DNA of 59,986 bases from Desulfocapsa sp. (lineage in GTDB: Bacteria; Desulfobacterota; Desulfobulbia; Desulfobulbales; Desulfocapsaceae): positions 1-59,986 of the forward strand of contig JAQYVF010000022.1 in assembly GCA_030145625.1 (NCBI GenBank), given 5' to 3'. A program made the translations under genes and the position numbers. This document shows, piece by piece, positions 9,422 through 19,915 of the stretch; positions within the stretch are counted from its first letter, which is position 1; each line of letters starts with the position of its first letter. Below the pieces are notes generated by a model that ran no database searches, was not told the DNA's origin, and saw nothing but the letters and a program-made list of their open reading frames with translations.

Positions 9422-9957
9422 GAGCGGTTTCAACCGCGAACAAACCACCGCATTACACAAACAAACCAGCAGGCCGCAACAACTCCGATTTCGCGGATAA
9501 ATCCGCTCCTACAGGCGATGATGTTCAGCAGGAAAACTGCGGTGACAAACAGGTAGGAGCGGTTTCAACCGCGAACAAGCCACCGCATTACACAAACAAA
9601 CCAGCGGGCCGCAATAACTCCGATTTCGCGGATAAATCCGCTCCTACAGGCGATGATGTTCAGCAGGAAAACTGCCGTGACAAACAGGTAGGAGTGGTTT
9701 CAACCGCGAACAAGCCACCGCATTACACAAACAAACCAGCGGGCCGCAACAACTCCGATTTCGCGGATAAATCCGCTCCTACAGGCGATGATGTTCAGCA
9801 GGAAAACTGCCGTGACAAGCAGGTAGGAGCGGTTTCAACCGCGAACAGACCACCGCATTACACAAACAAACCAGCGGGCCGCAATAACTCCGATTTCGCG
9901 GATGAATCCGCTTCCACAGGCGATGATGCTCAGGCGGAAAACTGCAGTGACTGTAAC
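9418..9957. repeat. Tandem REP/BIME array 1: four units of 135 bp
   Basis: Units begin at 9418, 9553, 9688 and 9823. Each holds two REP-like hairpins in opposite orientation: GTAGGAGCGG-TTTCAA-CCGCGAA and, about 75 bp on, TTCGCGGATAAATCCGCTCCTAC. Both carry the GTAG head typical of REP elements mobilised by RAYT (TnpA-REP) proteins. Unit identity is very high, and differences cluster in the last unit (gatgaatccgcttcc). The array fills the gap between two convergent genes. The open frames inside it are repeat artefacts. The same hairpins with different linkers form the array at 26983. Confidence 0.95.
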
Positions 9958-10010
9958 CTTTGAGGGATCAGGGAGGAAAAAAACAACTTCTTTTGCACCA
10001 CTTCTGCTGA

Positions 10011-11558
10011 TCAGGCCCTGGTTTCGAGCATAGATTGCCTCGCCGGGAGGACTTTCTGCAGAAGAGCGGCTCCGGGTGATTCAGCACCGGTGGCAAAACT
10101 CAGAGAAAGCAAAGGGGCGGTGCTGACACGCTCTTTCAGCTCCTCATCAAAATTTGACACAAACTCTGCCTTTTCCGAAGATTCGAGAAAAAAGGAGAGC
10201 CTGATTGCCTCCTCGCTCTGAACACAGTTGACTCGAACATCTCCAAGCCCCTCCAGGGTAAGATGCAGGGTACAGGAGAAGCTCTCTTCCTGCCCCTCCT
10301 TTCCTCCCTGCTCCCCTCCATCACTCTCCACCATGAGGTAACCCTTTTCTATAAAGGAAAAAGGAAGGGGAAAGAGAAAAATAGAATCATTATTCAGCCC
10401 TGCCTGCAGAAACTGACTATTCTCCAGGGTAGACAGCAGACGATTAGCTGAAGCACTGATCTCCTCCTGCCCCTTAAAAAGTTTTGTGATCTCAGCGAGG
10501 AGCGTTTTGAGTTGAGCTGCAGTCTCCTGCCCCCTTCCCTGGGCCACCATAGCCTCTGATCGTATACCCAGCTGTTCCAGCCCTTTTTTCAAAAGATTCC
10601 CTGCACCCGGTTTCTGTAACTGTGCCGGCTGCAGCGATTGAAAATCTTTCAACACCTGTTGTTGAGATGATTGGAGAAGATCGAAACCGGTAAAAAGAGG
10701 AAGTTGCAGAGCCCGGACCAGGGCAGGCAACTCCTGTCCCTGACCTTGGGTAATAAGACTAAGAGGCAGCGCTGCTTTTGCATGATAACCTCCATCAGCC
10801 ACCGGCAAAAAGGTCACAGCAGGCTGCAGAGACTGCAACTGCAACATCCTGCTCTCTCCCGGACGTGCATCAATACGACCATCCAACAGGTAGGATTCAC
10901 TACCGATACGAACCAGGGTTCTGTTATCTCCCTGATTTTCAAGCACCGTTGCCTTTACCGTATAGTTCCCCTGGCGAACCAGCTGTGCCAAGGCTCCAGC
11001 CTCCATCTTCTGCACCTGGGACTGAACTGTTTGGCTGTTGGCTGGTGTTGTTCCCTGAATCGGGCTGCCTTTCTCTAGAGATGGCAACACAGTGTTTTTC
11101 TGCACAACTGACTGTTCTGGCGCTGACCTTGTACCAGGCAAGGCAGCATTTCCCTGCTCAACTGATTGTCCAAAACCTGGTCCAGGACGAGAAAAAAAGG
11201 TCGTCTGCAAATTCCGCAGGAGAGGAGAAAGGTTGACAGGCTCACCGGTCAAGGGAAGGGTTCTCCTGATCTGGGCAGGAAGAGGATTCTCAACTTTCTG
11301 CAGCTCAAGAACAGGATTCGTCGACACGACCTGAAACCGGATCTGCTCTCCTTTGTTAAGCGGCACGCCGGATTGCACGCTGAACTTTGTCCCTGCCGTC
11401 TCCAGCAAAAAAATATCCTTCCCCCGACTCTCCACCACAGTGGCAGAAAGTATCTTTCCTGTTTCCAACTGAGGTACAAGAGGCGACCTCTCCCCAGGCT
11501 GACCAGGCTTGATCTGTCGCCCGCCAAGGGAGGCAATCGGTGCCAATTTGTTGATCAT
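10011..11558 (-). CDS. FliK-like hook-length control protein
   Basis: 515 residues, rich in Gln, Pro and Ser across the middle. The last 110 residues match the Flg_hook (FliK C-terminal) pattern: LHLTLEGLGDVRVNCV followed by an amphipathic LSFFLESSEKAEFVSNFDEE stretch. The N-terminal third has repeated beta-like segments (ILSATVVESRGKDIFLLE; VKATVLENQGDNRTLVRI). FliK proteins measure flagellar hook or injectisome needle length and switch export specificity. No other flagellar gene is in the window, so a flagellar role is inferred from the domain only. A GGAGGA sequence directly precedes the ATG. It converges on REP array 1, and its 5' end faces the K+ channel gene divergently. Confidence 0.7.
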   Translation of the reverse strand: MINKLAPIASLGGRQIKPGQPGERSPLVPQLETGKILSATVVESRGKDIFLLETAGTKFSVQSGVPLNKGEQIRFQVVSTNPVLELQKVENPLPAQIRRTLPLTGEPVNLSPLLRNLQTTFFSRPGPGFGQSVEQGNAALPGTRSAPEQSVVQKNTVLPSLEKGSPIQGTTPANSQTVQSQVQKMEAGALAQLVRQGNYTVKATVLENQGDNRTLVRIGSESYLLDGRIDARPGESRMLQLQSLQPAVTFLPVADGGYHAKAALPLSLITQGQGQELPALVRALQLPLFTGFDLLQSSQQQVLKDFQSLQPAQLQKPGAGNLLKKGLEQLGIRSEAMVAQGRGQETAAQLKTLLAEITKLFKGQEEISASANRLLSTLENSQFLQAGLNNDSIFLFPLPFSFIEKGYLMVESDGGEQGGKEGQEESFSCTLHLTLEGLGDVRVNCVQSEEAIRLSFFLESSEKAEFVSNFDEELKERVSTAPLLSLSFATGAESPGAALLQKVLPARQSMLETRA

Positions 11559-11678
11559 TCCTCCTTCCCCCCTTAAATAATTAGCAATTCCAACATGCCC
11601 TCAGAAAGTATCTTTTCAATTATATCTGCAAAAGCGTTGAAAAAGCAACTTGGCGTAGAGTAAAATACATGCTTTACT

Positions 11679-13445
11679 ATGAACAATAGTATTCATCAGA
11701 ATTATTTTTTTGTCTGTCCCCAACCCTTAGTCAGGAAAAAATATCTCGTTATGAAAATGCTCCTGGCCCAGCTCCTCTTCTTTGTCAGAAACAAAGAGGC
11801 AAAGAAAAATGTCGCCCTCCTGCTTCGCTTCCTTTTCTTTCTCACTTTTATCATCGCTCTGTACAGTATCAGCTTCCACCTGATCATGCTCTATGAAGAC
11901 AGAAATTTCAGCATGATCACAGGATTTTACTGGACGCTGACAGTGATGTCGACCCTCGGTTTCGGCGACATCACCTTTTCCTCTGACCTGGGCCTCCTCT
12001 TTACCCTGCTCGTCCTTGTTTCAGGAATCATCCTCCTCCTGATCATGCTGCCCTTCACCTTTATCCAGTTTTTTTACGCCCCCTGGCTAGAGGCCCAAAG
12101 CCAGTCCAGAACTCCCCGCTTTCTCCCGAAAAACATCAGCGGCCATGTTCTCCTGGCAAACTTCGATTCATTGACCAGAAACCTTGTAAAAAAGCTTAAG
12201 AAACATCACTATGACTATACCTTCATCACCGGTGATCAGCATAAGGCAATGGAAATCTATGACGCGGGGTATAAAGTTGTCCTGGGGGATGTCGATAATC
12301 CTGAAACCTACCAAAAGACTCGCGCTGCCCAGGCGGCTCTGGTCGTGGCCACCGCCGATGACCTGATAAACACAAACATCTCTTTTACCGTACGGGAAAT
12401 AAGTGAGATAGTGCCCATTGCCAGCAGCGCCGACAAAGAACACTCCCTCGACATCCTAAAATTTACCGGCAATACCCATGTCTTCCAATTTATGAGTATG
12501 TTGGGCATCAGCCTGGCAGAAAAAACCATCGGTGTTGTCGACCCTAATATCATTGGACGTTTCCAAGAGCTCCTAATCGGAGAATTTCCTGTTCGCGACA
12601 CTATTCTCACCGGCCAGACCCTGGCCCAGTCTCAACTGAGACAGACCCTTGAACTTACCGCTATCGGTATCCTGGAACGAGGACAGGTTCTCCCGCCGAA
12701 TCCGCAAACAATACTCGCCCCGACAAACATTCTGATCATGGCCGGGACACAAGCTGCCATGGACCGGACAGGCAGACAGCTGGCAGTATCCCCCACAGAG
12801 CCGCCTGCCGATCCTTCGGTACTCATCCTCGGTGGTGGAAGAGTGGGACAGGCAGCAGCCTATTTTCTCCAGCAAAACAGTATTTCCTATAAAATAGTCG
12901 AGAAATTAGCTACAGTGAACAAAGGGAAGGCTCATTGTATCCTTGGCGATGCTGCTGACATCAATACCCTGGAGAAAGCCGGTATCACTAAGGCCCGATC
13001 GGTAATCATCACCACCCATACCGATGCCATGAATATCTACCTCTCCTTTTACTGTCGTCAACTGAGACCGGATATTCAGATCGTCACCCGGGCCACGGCA
13101 GAACGTACCATGTCAAAGCTGCACAGGGCCGGTGCCGACCTGGTGGTTTCCTCTGCAGCCATGGGGGCAAACTCTATCATGAACCTTCTTCAGCCCTCTG
13201 ACGTCTCAATTTTTTCGGAGGAACTCAATGTCTTTCTGGTTCCGATCACTGATGCACTTGCAGGAAGAACTCTGGTAGAGATAAAATTGCGAGAACAGAC
13301 AGGATGCAGTGTATTGGCAATAAAAACCAACAAACGTTTTCTTATGACCCCAGACCCGACAGCACCTCTGGCAAAAGCAGGTGAGTTACTCCTGGCCGGA
13401 TCACTGGAAGCAGAAAAAATTTTCAGACAGGAGTATCTGAAATAA
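11679..13445 (+). CDS. Potassium channel with two RCK/TrkA domains
   Basis: 588 residues. Two transmembrane helices (about 48-70 and 107-130) flank a pore loop with the selectivity-filter variant STLGFGD (Thr92-Asp97; consensus TVGYGD). Two cytoplasmic RCK units follow: the first from GHVLLANFDSLTRNL (about 151), the second with the glycine-rich nucleotide motif ILGGGRVGQAAA (about 382), then a TrkA_C-like end. This is the architecture of Kch/MthK-type ligand-gated K+ channels. ATG 11679 opens the frame; ATG 11751 (MKMLLAQLLFF), preceded by AGGAAA, is a credible alternative giving a shorter N-terminus. The PilZ gene follows after 70 bp. Confidence 0.92.
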   Translation: MNNSIHQNYFFVCPQPLVRKKYLVMKMLLAQLLFFVRNKEAKKNVALLLRFLFFLTFIIALYSISFHLIMLYEDRNFSMITGFYWTLTVMSTLGFGDITFSSDLGLLFTLLVLVSGIILLLIMLPFTFIQFFYAPWLEAQSQSRTPRFLPKNISGHVLLANFDSLTRNLVKKLKKHHYDYTFITGDQHKAMEIYDAGYKVVLGDVDNPETYQKTRAAQAALVVATADDLINTNISFTVREISEIVPIASSADKEHSLDILKFTGNTHVFQFMSMLGISLAEKTIGVVDPNIIGRFQELLIGEFPVRDTILTGQTLAQSQLRQTLELTAIGILERGQVLPPNPQTILAPTNILIMAGTQAAMDRTGRQLAVSPTEPPADPSVLILGGGRVGQAAAYFLQQNSISYKIVEKLATVNKGKAHCILGDAADINTLEKAGITKARSVIITTHTDAMNIYLSFYCRQLRPDIQIVTRATAERTMSKLHRAGADLVVSSAAMGANSIMNLLQPSDVSIFSEELNVFLVPITDALAGRTLVEIKLREQTGCSVLAIKTNKRFLMTPDPTAPLAKAGELLLAGSLEAEKIFRQEYLK

Positions 13446-13515
13446 TGCAGAAACAGTCACGTAACAGCAGACAACCAGCAATTCAACATACAATTATTAC
13501 ATAGCAAATCACCCT

Positions 13516-14445
13516 ATGTCCGACGACAAAAATGAAAAATTTCTTCAGAGTGTTAAGAAAAAGCTTACCCTTTTCTTTCCCGAAGACGCTTACTCCTTTA
13601 CCCAGCAAACGATCGAAGAAGGATTGGATAGCGGTGATTTCATGGTCAAAAGTGCAGCGATTCTCCCCTACCTGCAAACCGCCCTCTTTGACGACAAGAT
13701 TATCGAAGTAGAACTCGACGGTATGACCCGAGTCTATTTCAGCAGGATCTACGATGACACCCCTGATCTTATTAAGGTGGAAGAGGATGGAGAAACTCGA
13801 ATCGAAGAACCTGAGTATACAGCAGGTGATTATCTGAAATTGATGTCGCACATCATTACGCTGCCTCTGGAACCCGGCCTGGGCAATATCCATATCCGAG
13901 ATAGTCAGAAAATCATGCTCCGCCTCTTTACCGCCACCTGCGCCATTGAATTGGGTACTTTTTTTCAGGATCTGGCCTTAGTTCGCGACATTCCCGTGCT
14001 ACGCCTGGCCTTTCCCGTTGTCGCCAGACAGGTCCGAGGAGCCAGGGCCTTCCGGGCAAAGGTTCCCACCGACATGGACTTTCTTCTTCTTATCATGGGT
14101 AAACGTAAACGCCCGAAAATGCGAAAACGAATGATGGATATCAGCGCCAACGGCATGTCCTTTCAGGTACGCAAGGAAGAACGTACTCTCTTCAAGATAG
14201 ACGAGATCTGCAGTATCCAGTTTGTCATGAATGATGAACTGCTGCTGAAGGTGAACTGTACCGTCCGTCATATTTCCAAGGTTCGGGGAAAAAAAGGAAT
14301 CGAATACCGTTGCGGCGTCCAGTTTGACCTGCCCACCCGTTCCGTTGCCGCCAGTATAGAAGCCATTGTGGCCACAGTGCAGCGAGCGCATCTGAAGGAA
14401 CTCTCCGACAAATCACTGGAGAGCGGCATTAAACTGGTTCATTAA
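13516..14445 (+). CDS. PilZ-domain c-di-GMP-binding protein
   Basis: 309 residues with no signal peptide. A PilZ domain spans about 195-295. It has the two c-di-GMP signatures: RPKMR (RxxxR) and, about five residues later, DISANG (D/NxSxxG). The N-terminal 190 residues match no family recognised here; they may act as the effector or partner-binding module in the manner of YcgR-like proteins. The gene lies 70 bp after the K+ channel on the same strand, so the two may be co-transcribed. No clear ribosome site precedes the ATG. Confidence 0.85.
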   Translation: MSDDKNEKFLQSVKKKLTLFFPEDAYSFTQQTIEEGLDSGDFMVKSAAILPYLQTALFDDKIIEVELDGMTRVYFSRIYDDTPDLIKVEEDGETRIEEPEYTAGDYLKLMSHIITLPLEPGLGNIHIRDSQKIMLRLFTATCAIELGTFFQDLALVRDIPVLRLAFPVVARQVRGARAFRAKVPTDMDFLLLIMGKRKRPKMRKRMMDISANGMSFQVRKEERTLFKIDEICSIQFVMNDELLLKVNCTVRHISKVRGKKGIEYRCGVQFDLPTRSVAASIEAIVATVQRAHLKELSDKSLESGIKLVH

Positions 14446-14464
14446 GACACCGCCTATTCCCCAC

Positions 14465-17044
14465 TCATGGACTTGCCTCCTTTTCCCGCAGATCAATACC
14501 CGTCAATTCTTTCTTTATCGCAACGCCAAGTTCTTCCATCGTGTAAGGCTTCTTGACAAAACTCCCTGCCCCATGGGTCTGGATTTTCTTCACCTCTTCC
14601 GTCTCAGCAAAACCGCTGGCAATAACCGACCTCAATCCAGGCAGCGCCTTCAACATCTGTTCATAGGTCTCCCGACCATTCATTCCTGGTTCCATAAGCA
14701 TATCCAGGAGAACAAGATCCGGAACCTTTTTTTCAAGAGAGGCAATAGCATCTTCACCTGAACTTGCCGTGTCAACGGTGTAATCCAGCTTTTCCAGAAT
14801 GCTGCGGGCAATGAGCCGTTGTTCTTTAACATCATCAACCACCAGGATACGCTCATGGTTGCCACGAAGCTGATTTAAAGGAATAACACTCTCGGCCAGA
14901 GACAGTTCTTCATTACTCACAGGGAAAAAGAGTTCAAAACTCGTCCCTGCTTCACCACTGTTGACATGGATATAGCCCTGATGATCCAGCATTGTATTCC
15001 AGACCACGGTCAATCCCAGACCAGTCCCGCTTCTTCCCATAACTTTCCTGGAATAAAAAGGATCAAAGATACTCTCCAGGTCATCCTCTTTGATACCAGG
15101 CCCGGTATCGGCCACCTGAAGGACAACGTATTCGCCTGAAATGACTTCCTTATAGCTTTTAGGGGAACTATCAACATCCTGATTCCTGGTAGTTATGGTC
15201 ACTGTCCCCTCGCCATTAATGGCCTCTGCCGCATTAGCGGCAAGGTTGGTAATCACTTTCCGAATATGAACCATGGAGCAACGAGTATGACGCAGATCAG
15301 CCTCCGTCTTCAGAACAAAAGAGACCTGCGGGTGAGATTTTTTGAGCTGTTGAATTTCCACCGAGTCGTAGGAATCTTTGAGCAGGCTATTCAAAGAAAC
15401 GACTTCCCTGCTACTGGCAACCCCTCTGGCCACGGTAAGGAGATCGGCAACCACTGCTGCCGCCCTGCGTCCTGAACTGAGTATCTCTTCCAGCGGCCGA
15501 CGCTGCGGGCTGTCCTGAGGAAGATCAAGAAGGAGGAGTTCAGGCAGACTGACCACCCCTGAGAGGATATTATTCAAATCATGGGCGACTCCACCAGCCA
15601 GAAGACCTAAAGACTCCATCTTTTTGGCTGTGGCCTTCCGGTGTTCTCGCTTCTCCTCTTCTCTTTTCAGACGATTCTGCTCCGTCAGATCGTTAAAGGT
15701 GAAGATAAAGCGTTCCCCGAGCTGTGTACAAGTATACTCAACCTCTGCCACTGTCCTGTCTTTTTTTAGGATTATTCGCTGGAAGGCGTTGATCTGTAGA
15801 TTTCCCTCCCTGGAATCAGTCACCATCTTCTGCCAAAAAGCCCTACCCTTCTCGACAGACTCCTTGTCATTATAAACGTTATCAAACCAATCATCCATAA
15901 CCTGTAGATCCTGTTCATCATACCCGTACAAGAGACGCAAAGTATCATTGATCAGCTCTATTCGACCATTTACATTGACTATGGCCATGGGGACTTTGGC
16001 CTGTCGAATCAAATCAGTCAGAGTCTGTTCACTCTGCGCCAATTTCTGTTGGGTCGTCCGCAGCTTTTTCTCTTCACGACTGATAATAATCTGACGAACC
16101 TGCCAGGAGATCCAGGAAAGAAGGGACAAGGTGACAGCAACGATGATGATTAGCCAGTGATTACGGAAGGTCTCCATGGGAGCCAGGGCCTGCTTTCCAG
16201 CTGTGGCAACCACAAGAGACCAGTGGTTATGAGGAAGATCAATGTGTACATAACTTGCGTACTTGAGGATAGTCTCCGTCTCCTCTCCCCTGATCCGATC
16301 ATAGCTGTATGTTGTATCTCCAGTCTCACCCTTCATCATCTTTTTCGCCATATCGATGACGGAAGGAAACTGTGAAGAGGTTTCATAAACCGTCTTGCCG
16401 ATATGGCCGGGAACCGGACAGTAGAGTTCCACTCCACTGGTGTCGATAAGCCAGGCATATCCCTCTTTGCCGATCTTTATATTTTCCACATATTCGCTGG
16501 AGATCAGTTGAAAAGGAATGAGAACAGTAATGGCCCCAGCATATTTCCCGGCATCAAAAACCGGATACGCAAAGGCGACACTGGTATAGCCCTGAACAGT
16601 CTGAAAGACATTACTGACAACAGGCTTCTGCTCGTTCATGACATAGCGGTTATGTTCCTGTCCACTGATATCCTTCCCAATCGCCTGATCATTTCGAGGA
16701 AAGGTGTAAAGTATATGGCCAGTTGCATCCACACGGGTAATAGCTCGAATCGCCTTCTTGTGGGATTGATAAAAAATATCCATCTGCTGCTTACCTGTTT
16801 CATCCAGAGAGATAATAGTTTGATGCTGAGACAGGTAAGCCAGATTATTGGCAAGATGCTTGAAAAACTCCTCTATACCTTTGGCAGCCTGCATAGCCAG
16901 CAGACGCTGATGACCATATAAATTAGTAATGACTGTCTCTCGAATGGCCTTGTAGGGAAGATAAAAAATAAAGGCGCAGAACCCAAGAAAGAGAAAAAAG
17001 AAAAGAAGACGTCGTCGAATCATCTTGCGGTAGCGTATTGGCAT
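14465..17044 (-). CDS. Membrane hybrid histidine kinase with periplasmic dCache sensor
   Basis: 859 residues from ATG 17044 (MPIRYRKMIRRR); the frame opens earlier, at 17116, but that stretch lacks family character. TM1 (LLFFFLFLGFCAFIFYLPY) is followed by a double-Cache periplasmic domain (about 40-295, including EGYAWLIDTSG), TM2 (LIIIVAVTLSLLSWISW), a PAS domain (about 345-460), HisKA with GGVAHDLNN (His488), HATPase (GPGIKEDD, GTGLGLTV) and a C-terminal receiver with Asp781 (LVLLDMLMEPG). dCache domains usually bind amino acids, carboxylates or similar small ligands; the ligand is not predictable here. It converges with the PilZ gene and has no adjacent response regulator. Confidence 0.92.
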   Translation of the reverse strand: MPIRYRKMIRRRLLFFFLFLGFCAFIFYLPYKAIRETVITNLYGHQRLLAMQAAKGIEEFFKHLANNLAYLSQHQTIISLDETGKQQMDIFYQSHKKAIRAITRVDATGHILYTFPRNDQAIGKDISGQEHNRYVMNEQKPVVSNVFQTVQGYTSVAFAYPVFDAGKYAGAITVLIPFQLISSEYVENIKIGKEGYAWLIDTSGVELYCPVPGHIGKTVYETSSQFPSVIDMAKKMMKGETGDTTYSYDRIRGEETETILKYASYVHIDLPHNHWSLVVATAGKQALAPMETFRNHWLIIIVAVTLSLLSWISWQVRQIIISREEKKLRTTQQKLAQSEQTLTDLIRQAKVPMAIVNVNGRIELINDTLRLLYGYDEQDLQVMDDWFDNVYNDKESVEKGRAFWQKMVTDSREGNLQINAFQRIILKKDRTVAEVEYTCTQLGERFIFTFNDLTEQNRLKREEEKREHRKATAKKMESLGLLAGGVAHDLNNILSGVVSLPELLLLDLPQDSPQRRPLEEILSSGRRAAAVVADLLTVARGVASSREVVSLNSLLKDSYDSVEIQQLKKSHPQVSFVLKTEADLRHTRCSMVHIRKVITNLAANAAEAINGEGTVTITTRNQDVDSSPKSYKEVISGEYVVLQVADTGPGIKEDDLESIFDPFYSRKVMGRSGTGLGLTVVWNTMLDHQGYIHVNSGEAGTSFELFFPVSNEELSLAESVIPLNQLRGNHERILVVDDVKEQRLIARSILEKLDYTVDTASSGEDAIASLEKKVPDLVLLDMLMEPGMNGRETYEQMLKALPGLRSVIASGFAETEEVKKIQTHGAGSFVKKPYTMEELGVAIKKELTGIDLREKEASP

Positions 17045-17267
17045 TAAAAAAAGAGAAAGGGTGGGAAATGAACAGGGCCTCCCCCGGAAGAAACACCAGT
17101 CCTGTTGCCGGTGCATTGCATCTTTTAATGCTATACCATTACACCAACAAAAGACAAGGAAGCTCTCTCATGCTCTTCAAAATGTTACAGAGCCACAAGC
17201 CAACAGGCTTGCCCAGCAAAGAGAAATGAATCAGAAAAACAATTGAAGTCGTCATCACTGTCCAGAC

Positions 17268-17307
17268 AAAAATGGTCCCGGATCAATTAAGATCCGAGAC
17301 CATTTTT
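17268..17307 (-). terminator. Rho-independent terminator for the chemoreceptor gene
   Basis: A strong hairpin, AAATGGTCcCGGATC / GATCCGaGACCATTT, with the loop aattaa, ends in a T run in both directions. It lies 26 bp past the chemoreceptor stop at 17333 and upstream of the dCache kinase start. Confidence 0.9.
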
Positions 17308-17332
17308 ATGGAGACGCCCTGCTAAAAACCCT

Positions 17333-19915
17333 CTAGATGACGTAGAGTTCATCCAGCTTATCAAAAAGGGCCTTGCGCTCGTCCTCAAACATCATCAGTT
17401 TGTCTTGGGCCTCCTGTTCCTTCCCCTGATTGTAGAGAGAAACTATCTCCCTGGCTATGGTATGGACAGCCTCATGGTGTACGCCTATTTCCTGGAACAG
17501 GGGCAGATTGGTAAAAATTGCTGCACTCTTACCCTGATACCACTTCCCAAATTCACAATGAGTATGAGCAACTACCTCGTCAGGCTGCATTTTTTTCCTC
17601 CCCTGGAGGACGACTTCCAAGCGCTGTTTCCAGGCGAGATGAGCCTCTTTGACCTTGGCAATATTAAATTTTTCCTCTCCGAGGTCAAACTCCTCGACCA
17701 TCTTGTTGAGATAGGCGGAGATCTTATTCATCTCCCTGGAAAACTCCTTGGTTTCCAGGCAGTTTTCTGCAATGAGACTGGCACTCTTCTGGAGTTGCAC
17801 GATGTCGCCTGTTACAGACTGATTGACCACCGAGGCCTGGGCCACGTTTTCATTGACCTCCTGGATCCCCTGCGCCACCTGGCCGACATTTTCAGCTATT
17901 TCACTGGTAGCAGCCGACTGCTGGGAAACCGAACTGTTAATTGAAGTAACAATCTCGTTGACCTTGGCAATGATTGTAGTAATTCCGGCAATCTGTTCAA
18001 CGCTTGCTGATGTAGAGTTCTGAACACCGGCGATCTTGCTTTTAATCTCTCCGGTGGCATCTGCCGTCTGCTTGGCCAGCTCCTTGATCTCGTTGGCAAC
18101 CACGGCAAAGCCTTTACCCGCTTCACCTGCCCGAGCCGCCTCGATGGTAGCGTTGAGGGCCAGGAGGTTAGTCTGTTCCGAGATCTCGGTAATCACCTCG
18201 GTGACCTTATTAATTTCTCGGGCAGCAGCCCCAAGAGTATTCATACCCTCTGAGACCTGGTCACTATCCTGCACCGCCTGTTGAGTGATGTCGGTGGCAA
18301 TGACCAGCTGCTCACCTATCTCCCTGGTTGTGACATCCATTTCTTCGGTTGCCGCCGCTACCAACTGAACATTCGTGGCAGCCTCCTCCATAGAACTGGC
18401 AACTGATTGCATGTTTGTACTCATCTCTTCGGCAGATGTGGCCACCGTTATGCTCCTGTCTGACATTTCATCAGCCTTGCCGGCCATCTCTCCTGCAAAA
18501 TCGAGCATGGTGGTTGAAGAAGCATTAAGAGTGTGAGAATTGTTCATAACTCCCTTAAACATTCGGCTCAGATCCCTGACCATTTTATTCAGGGCCTTGG
18601 TCAGGTCTCCGATTTCATCCTCACTTTTGGCCTTAATCTGACCAGTCAGATCACCATTTGCCACCCTGGAAGCAAAACCAATATTTTCTTTGAGGGGATT
18701 GATCAAGAGACGATTGTTGAGAAAACGGATCACAAAGAAAAGCAGACTCAAGGTGACCAGACTAAAGAGGAGAATCTTGTAAGCCAAACTGCGAGTGGTG
18801 GCGGAGATTTCCTCGGACTTGGTCTTGATGATCATTTCAATGTCATCGGTATACTCGCCAGTGCCGATAACCCATCCCAGCGGGGCAAAGCGTTTGACAA
18901 AAGCAAGTTTTGGGGCAGCCGCGTTACTGCCACTGTTACTTTGAGGCCTGGGCCACACATAATCCACAAAGCCCTCACCCGTATCCCTGGTCTTATCGAC
19001 AAAGGCCAGGAACATATTTTGATCCTTACCCAAAGCGCAGTTGTATTTCGGGTCATCCATGACCTTCCCCACCAGTGTCGGACTGATGGGGTGCATGACC
19101 ATCTTGGGATACGGTTGGCTGATATCATTTATCCAGAAATAACCATTGCCGTTATTAAAACGCATGCGGGAGATTTCATTCTTGGTCCGTTCCACAGCAT
19201 CACGAATTGCTTCATCCACATACACTCCGGTACCGATGATCCAGTTCCACTGGGGAATACGACGAACGTAAGAGAGTTTCGGTTGATCTTCACTGAGTTT
19301 GCCATCGGAACTCGGCTTAGACCACACGTAATCCACAAAGCCCTGGTTATCAGCATTGGCAGTCACTTCGACAAAAGCCTGAAAAAGGTTCTTCTTTTTC
19401 CCCTGGGCACAGTTATATTTTGGATTGTTCAACACCTGCCCTGCCAGCTGAGGTGCAGTCGGGTGCATGATCATTTTTGGATAAGGAGTGCCTGTGTCAT
19501 TAATCCAGACATAGCCGGTGCCATTATCATAACGGATTTTAGCGATCCCATTTTGGGCATTCTCCCGAGCCTGTGCCTCGTCAAGCTGGCCAGATTTGAC
19601 CTTTTCCAGATTATCTTTGATAATACCTTCGGCTATATCGATAATGGCAATCAAACGGGGACCATATTCTTTTTCCAGATAAGAATTATCGTGGGCCTTT
19701 TGGTAGCTGTACTCAAGAAGATCATATGCCATGAGTACATTTCCCTTGAGAGTCTCTTCTACATTTCCCATCTCATGCTCTCGGAACTGAATTATTTCCC
19801 TCGCCTGATAAGATGAAAAAACAGTGTAGATCATTGAGCAGATAGCAACAGAAAAAAGGATAATCCCTACCATAAATAAACCTGAGAGTTTAGATTGAAT
19901 CCCCAGTGATTTCAT
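17333..19915 (-). CDS. Methyl-accepting chemotaxis protein: tandem Cache_2 domains, HAMP, CZB zinc-binding domain
   Basis: 860 residues. TM1 ([18 protein letters not shown]) precedes two consecutive, clearly homologous Cache_2-type sensor units (about 60-245 and 246-370). Each contains a GYxWINDxxxPYPKMxMHP block, an NPKYNCAxGK or [10 protein letters not shown] block, a GFVDYVW block and a W(I/V)IGTGxY block. TM2 is near 385, followed by HAMP, then the MCP signalling domain with hairpin tip [21 protein letters not shown]-terminal CZB domain (about 770-845) shows [18 protein letters not shown] and HHEAVH, the Zn-binding His/Cys pattern. It is probably a membrane chemoreceptor for small organic ligands with extra metal or redox tuning. 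No che genes are adjacent. A good terminator follows. Confidence 0.95.
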   Translation of the reverse strand: MKSLGIQSKLSGLFMVGIILFSVAICSMIYTVFSSYQAREIIQFREHEMGNVEETLKGNVLMAYDLLEYSYQKAHDNSYLEKEYGPRLIAIIDIAEGIIKDNLEKVKSGQLDEAQARENAQNGIAKIRYDNGTGYVWINDTGTPYPKMIMHPTAPQLAGQVLNNPKYNCAQGKKKNLFQAFVEVTANADNQGFVDYVWSKPSSDGKLSEDQPKLSYVRRIPQWNWIIGTGVYVDEAIRDAVERTKNEISRMRFNNGNGYFWINDISQPYPKMVMHPISPTLVGKVMDDPKYNCALGKDQNMFLAFVDKTRDTGEGFVDYVWPRPQSNSGSNAAAPKLAFVKRFAPLGWVIGTGEYTDDIEMIIKTKSEEISATTRSLAYKILLFSLVTLSLLFFVIRFLNNRLLINPLKENIGFASRVANGDLTGQIKAKSEDEIGDLTKALNKMVRDLSRMFKGVMNNSHTLNASSTTMLDFAGEMAGKADEMSDRSITVATSAEEMSTNMQSVASSMEEAATNVQLVAAATEEMDVTTREIGEQLVIATDITQQAVQDSDQVSEGMNTLGAAAREINKVTEVITEISEQTNLLALNATIEAARAGEAGKGFAVVANEIKELAKQTADATGEIKSKIAGVQNSTSASVEQIAGITTIIAKVNEIVTSINSSVSQQSAATSEIAENVGQVAQGIQEVNENVAQASVVNQSVTGDIVQLQKSASLIAENCLETKEFSREMNKISAYLNKMVEEFDLGEEKFNIAKVKEAHLAWKQRLEVVLQGRKKMQPDEVVAHTHCEFGKWYQGKSAAIFTNLPLFQEIGVHHEAVHTIAREIVSLYNQGKEQEAQDKLMMFEDERKALFDKLDELYVI

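Noticed and set aside
9694-9963. 89-codon open frame through REP array 1
   Set aside because: It simply reads the tandem repeat units; the protein is periodic with the DNA period and has no ribosome site.
18533-19816. 427-codon open frame opposite the chemoreceptor
   Set aside because: It is fully antisense to a strongly supported gene with conserved domains; His/Ile-rich translation is typical of a shadow frame.
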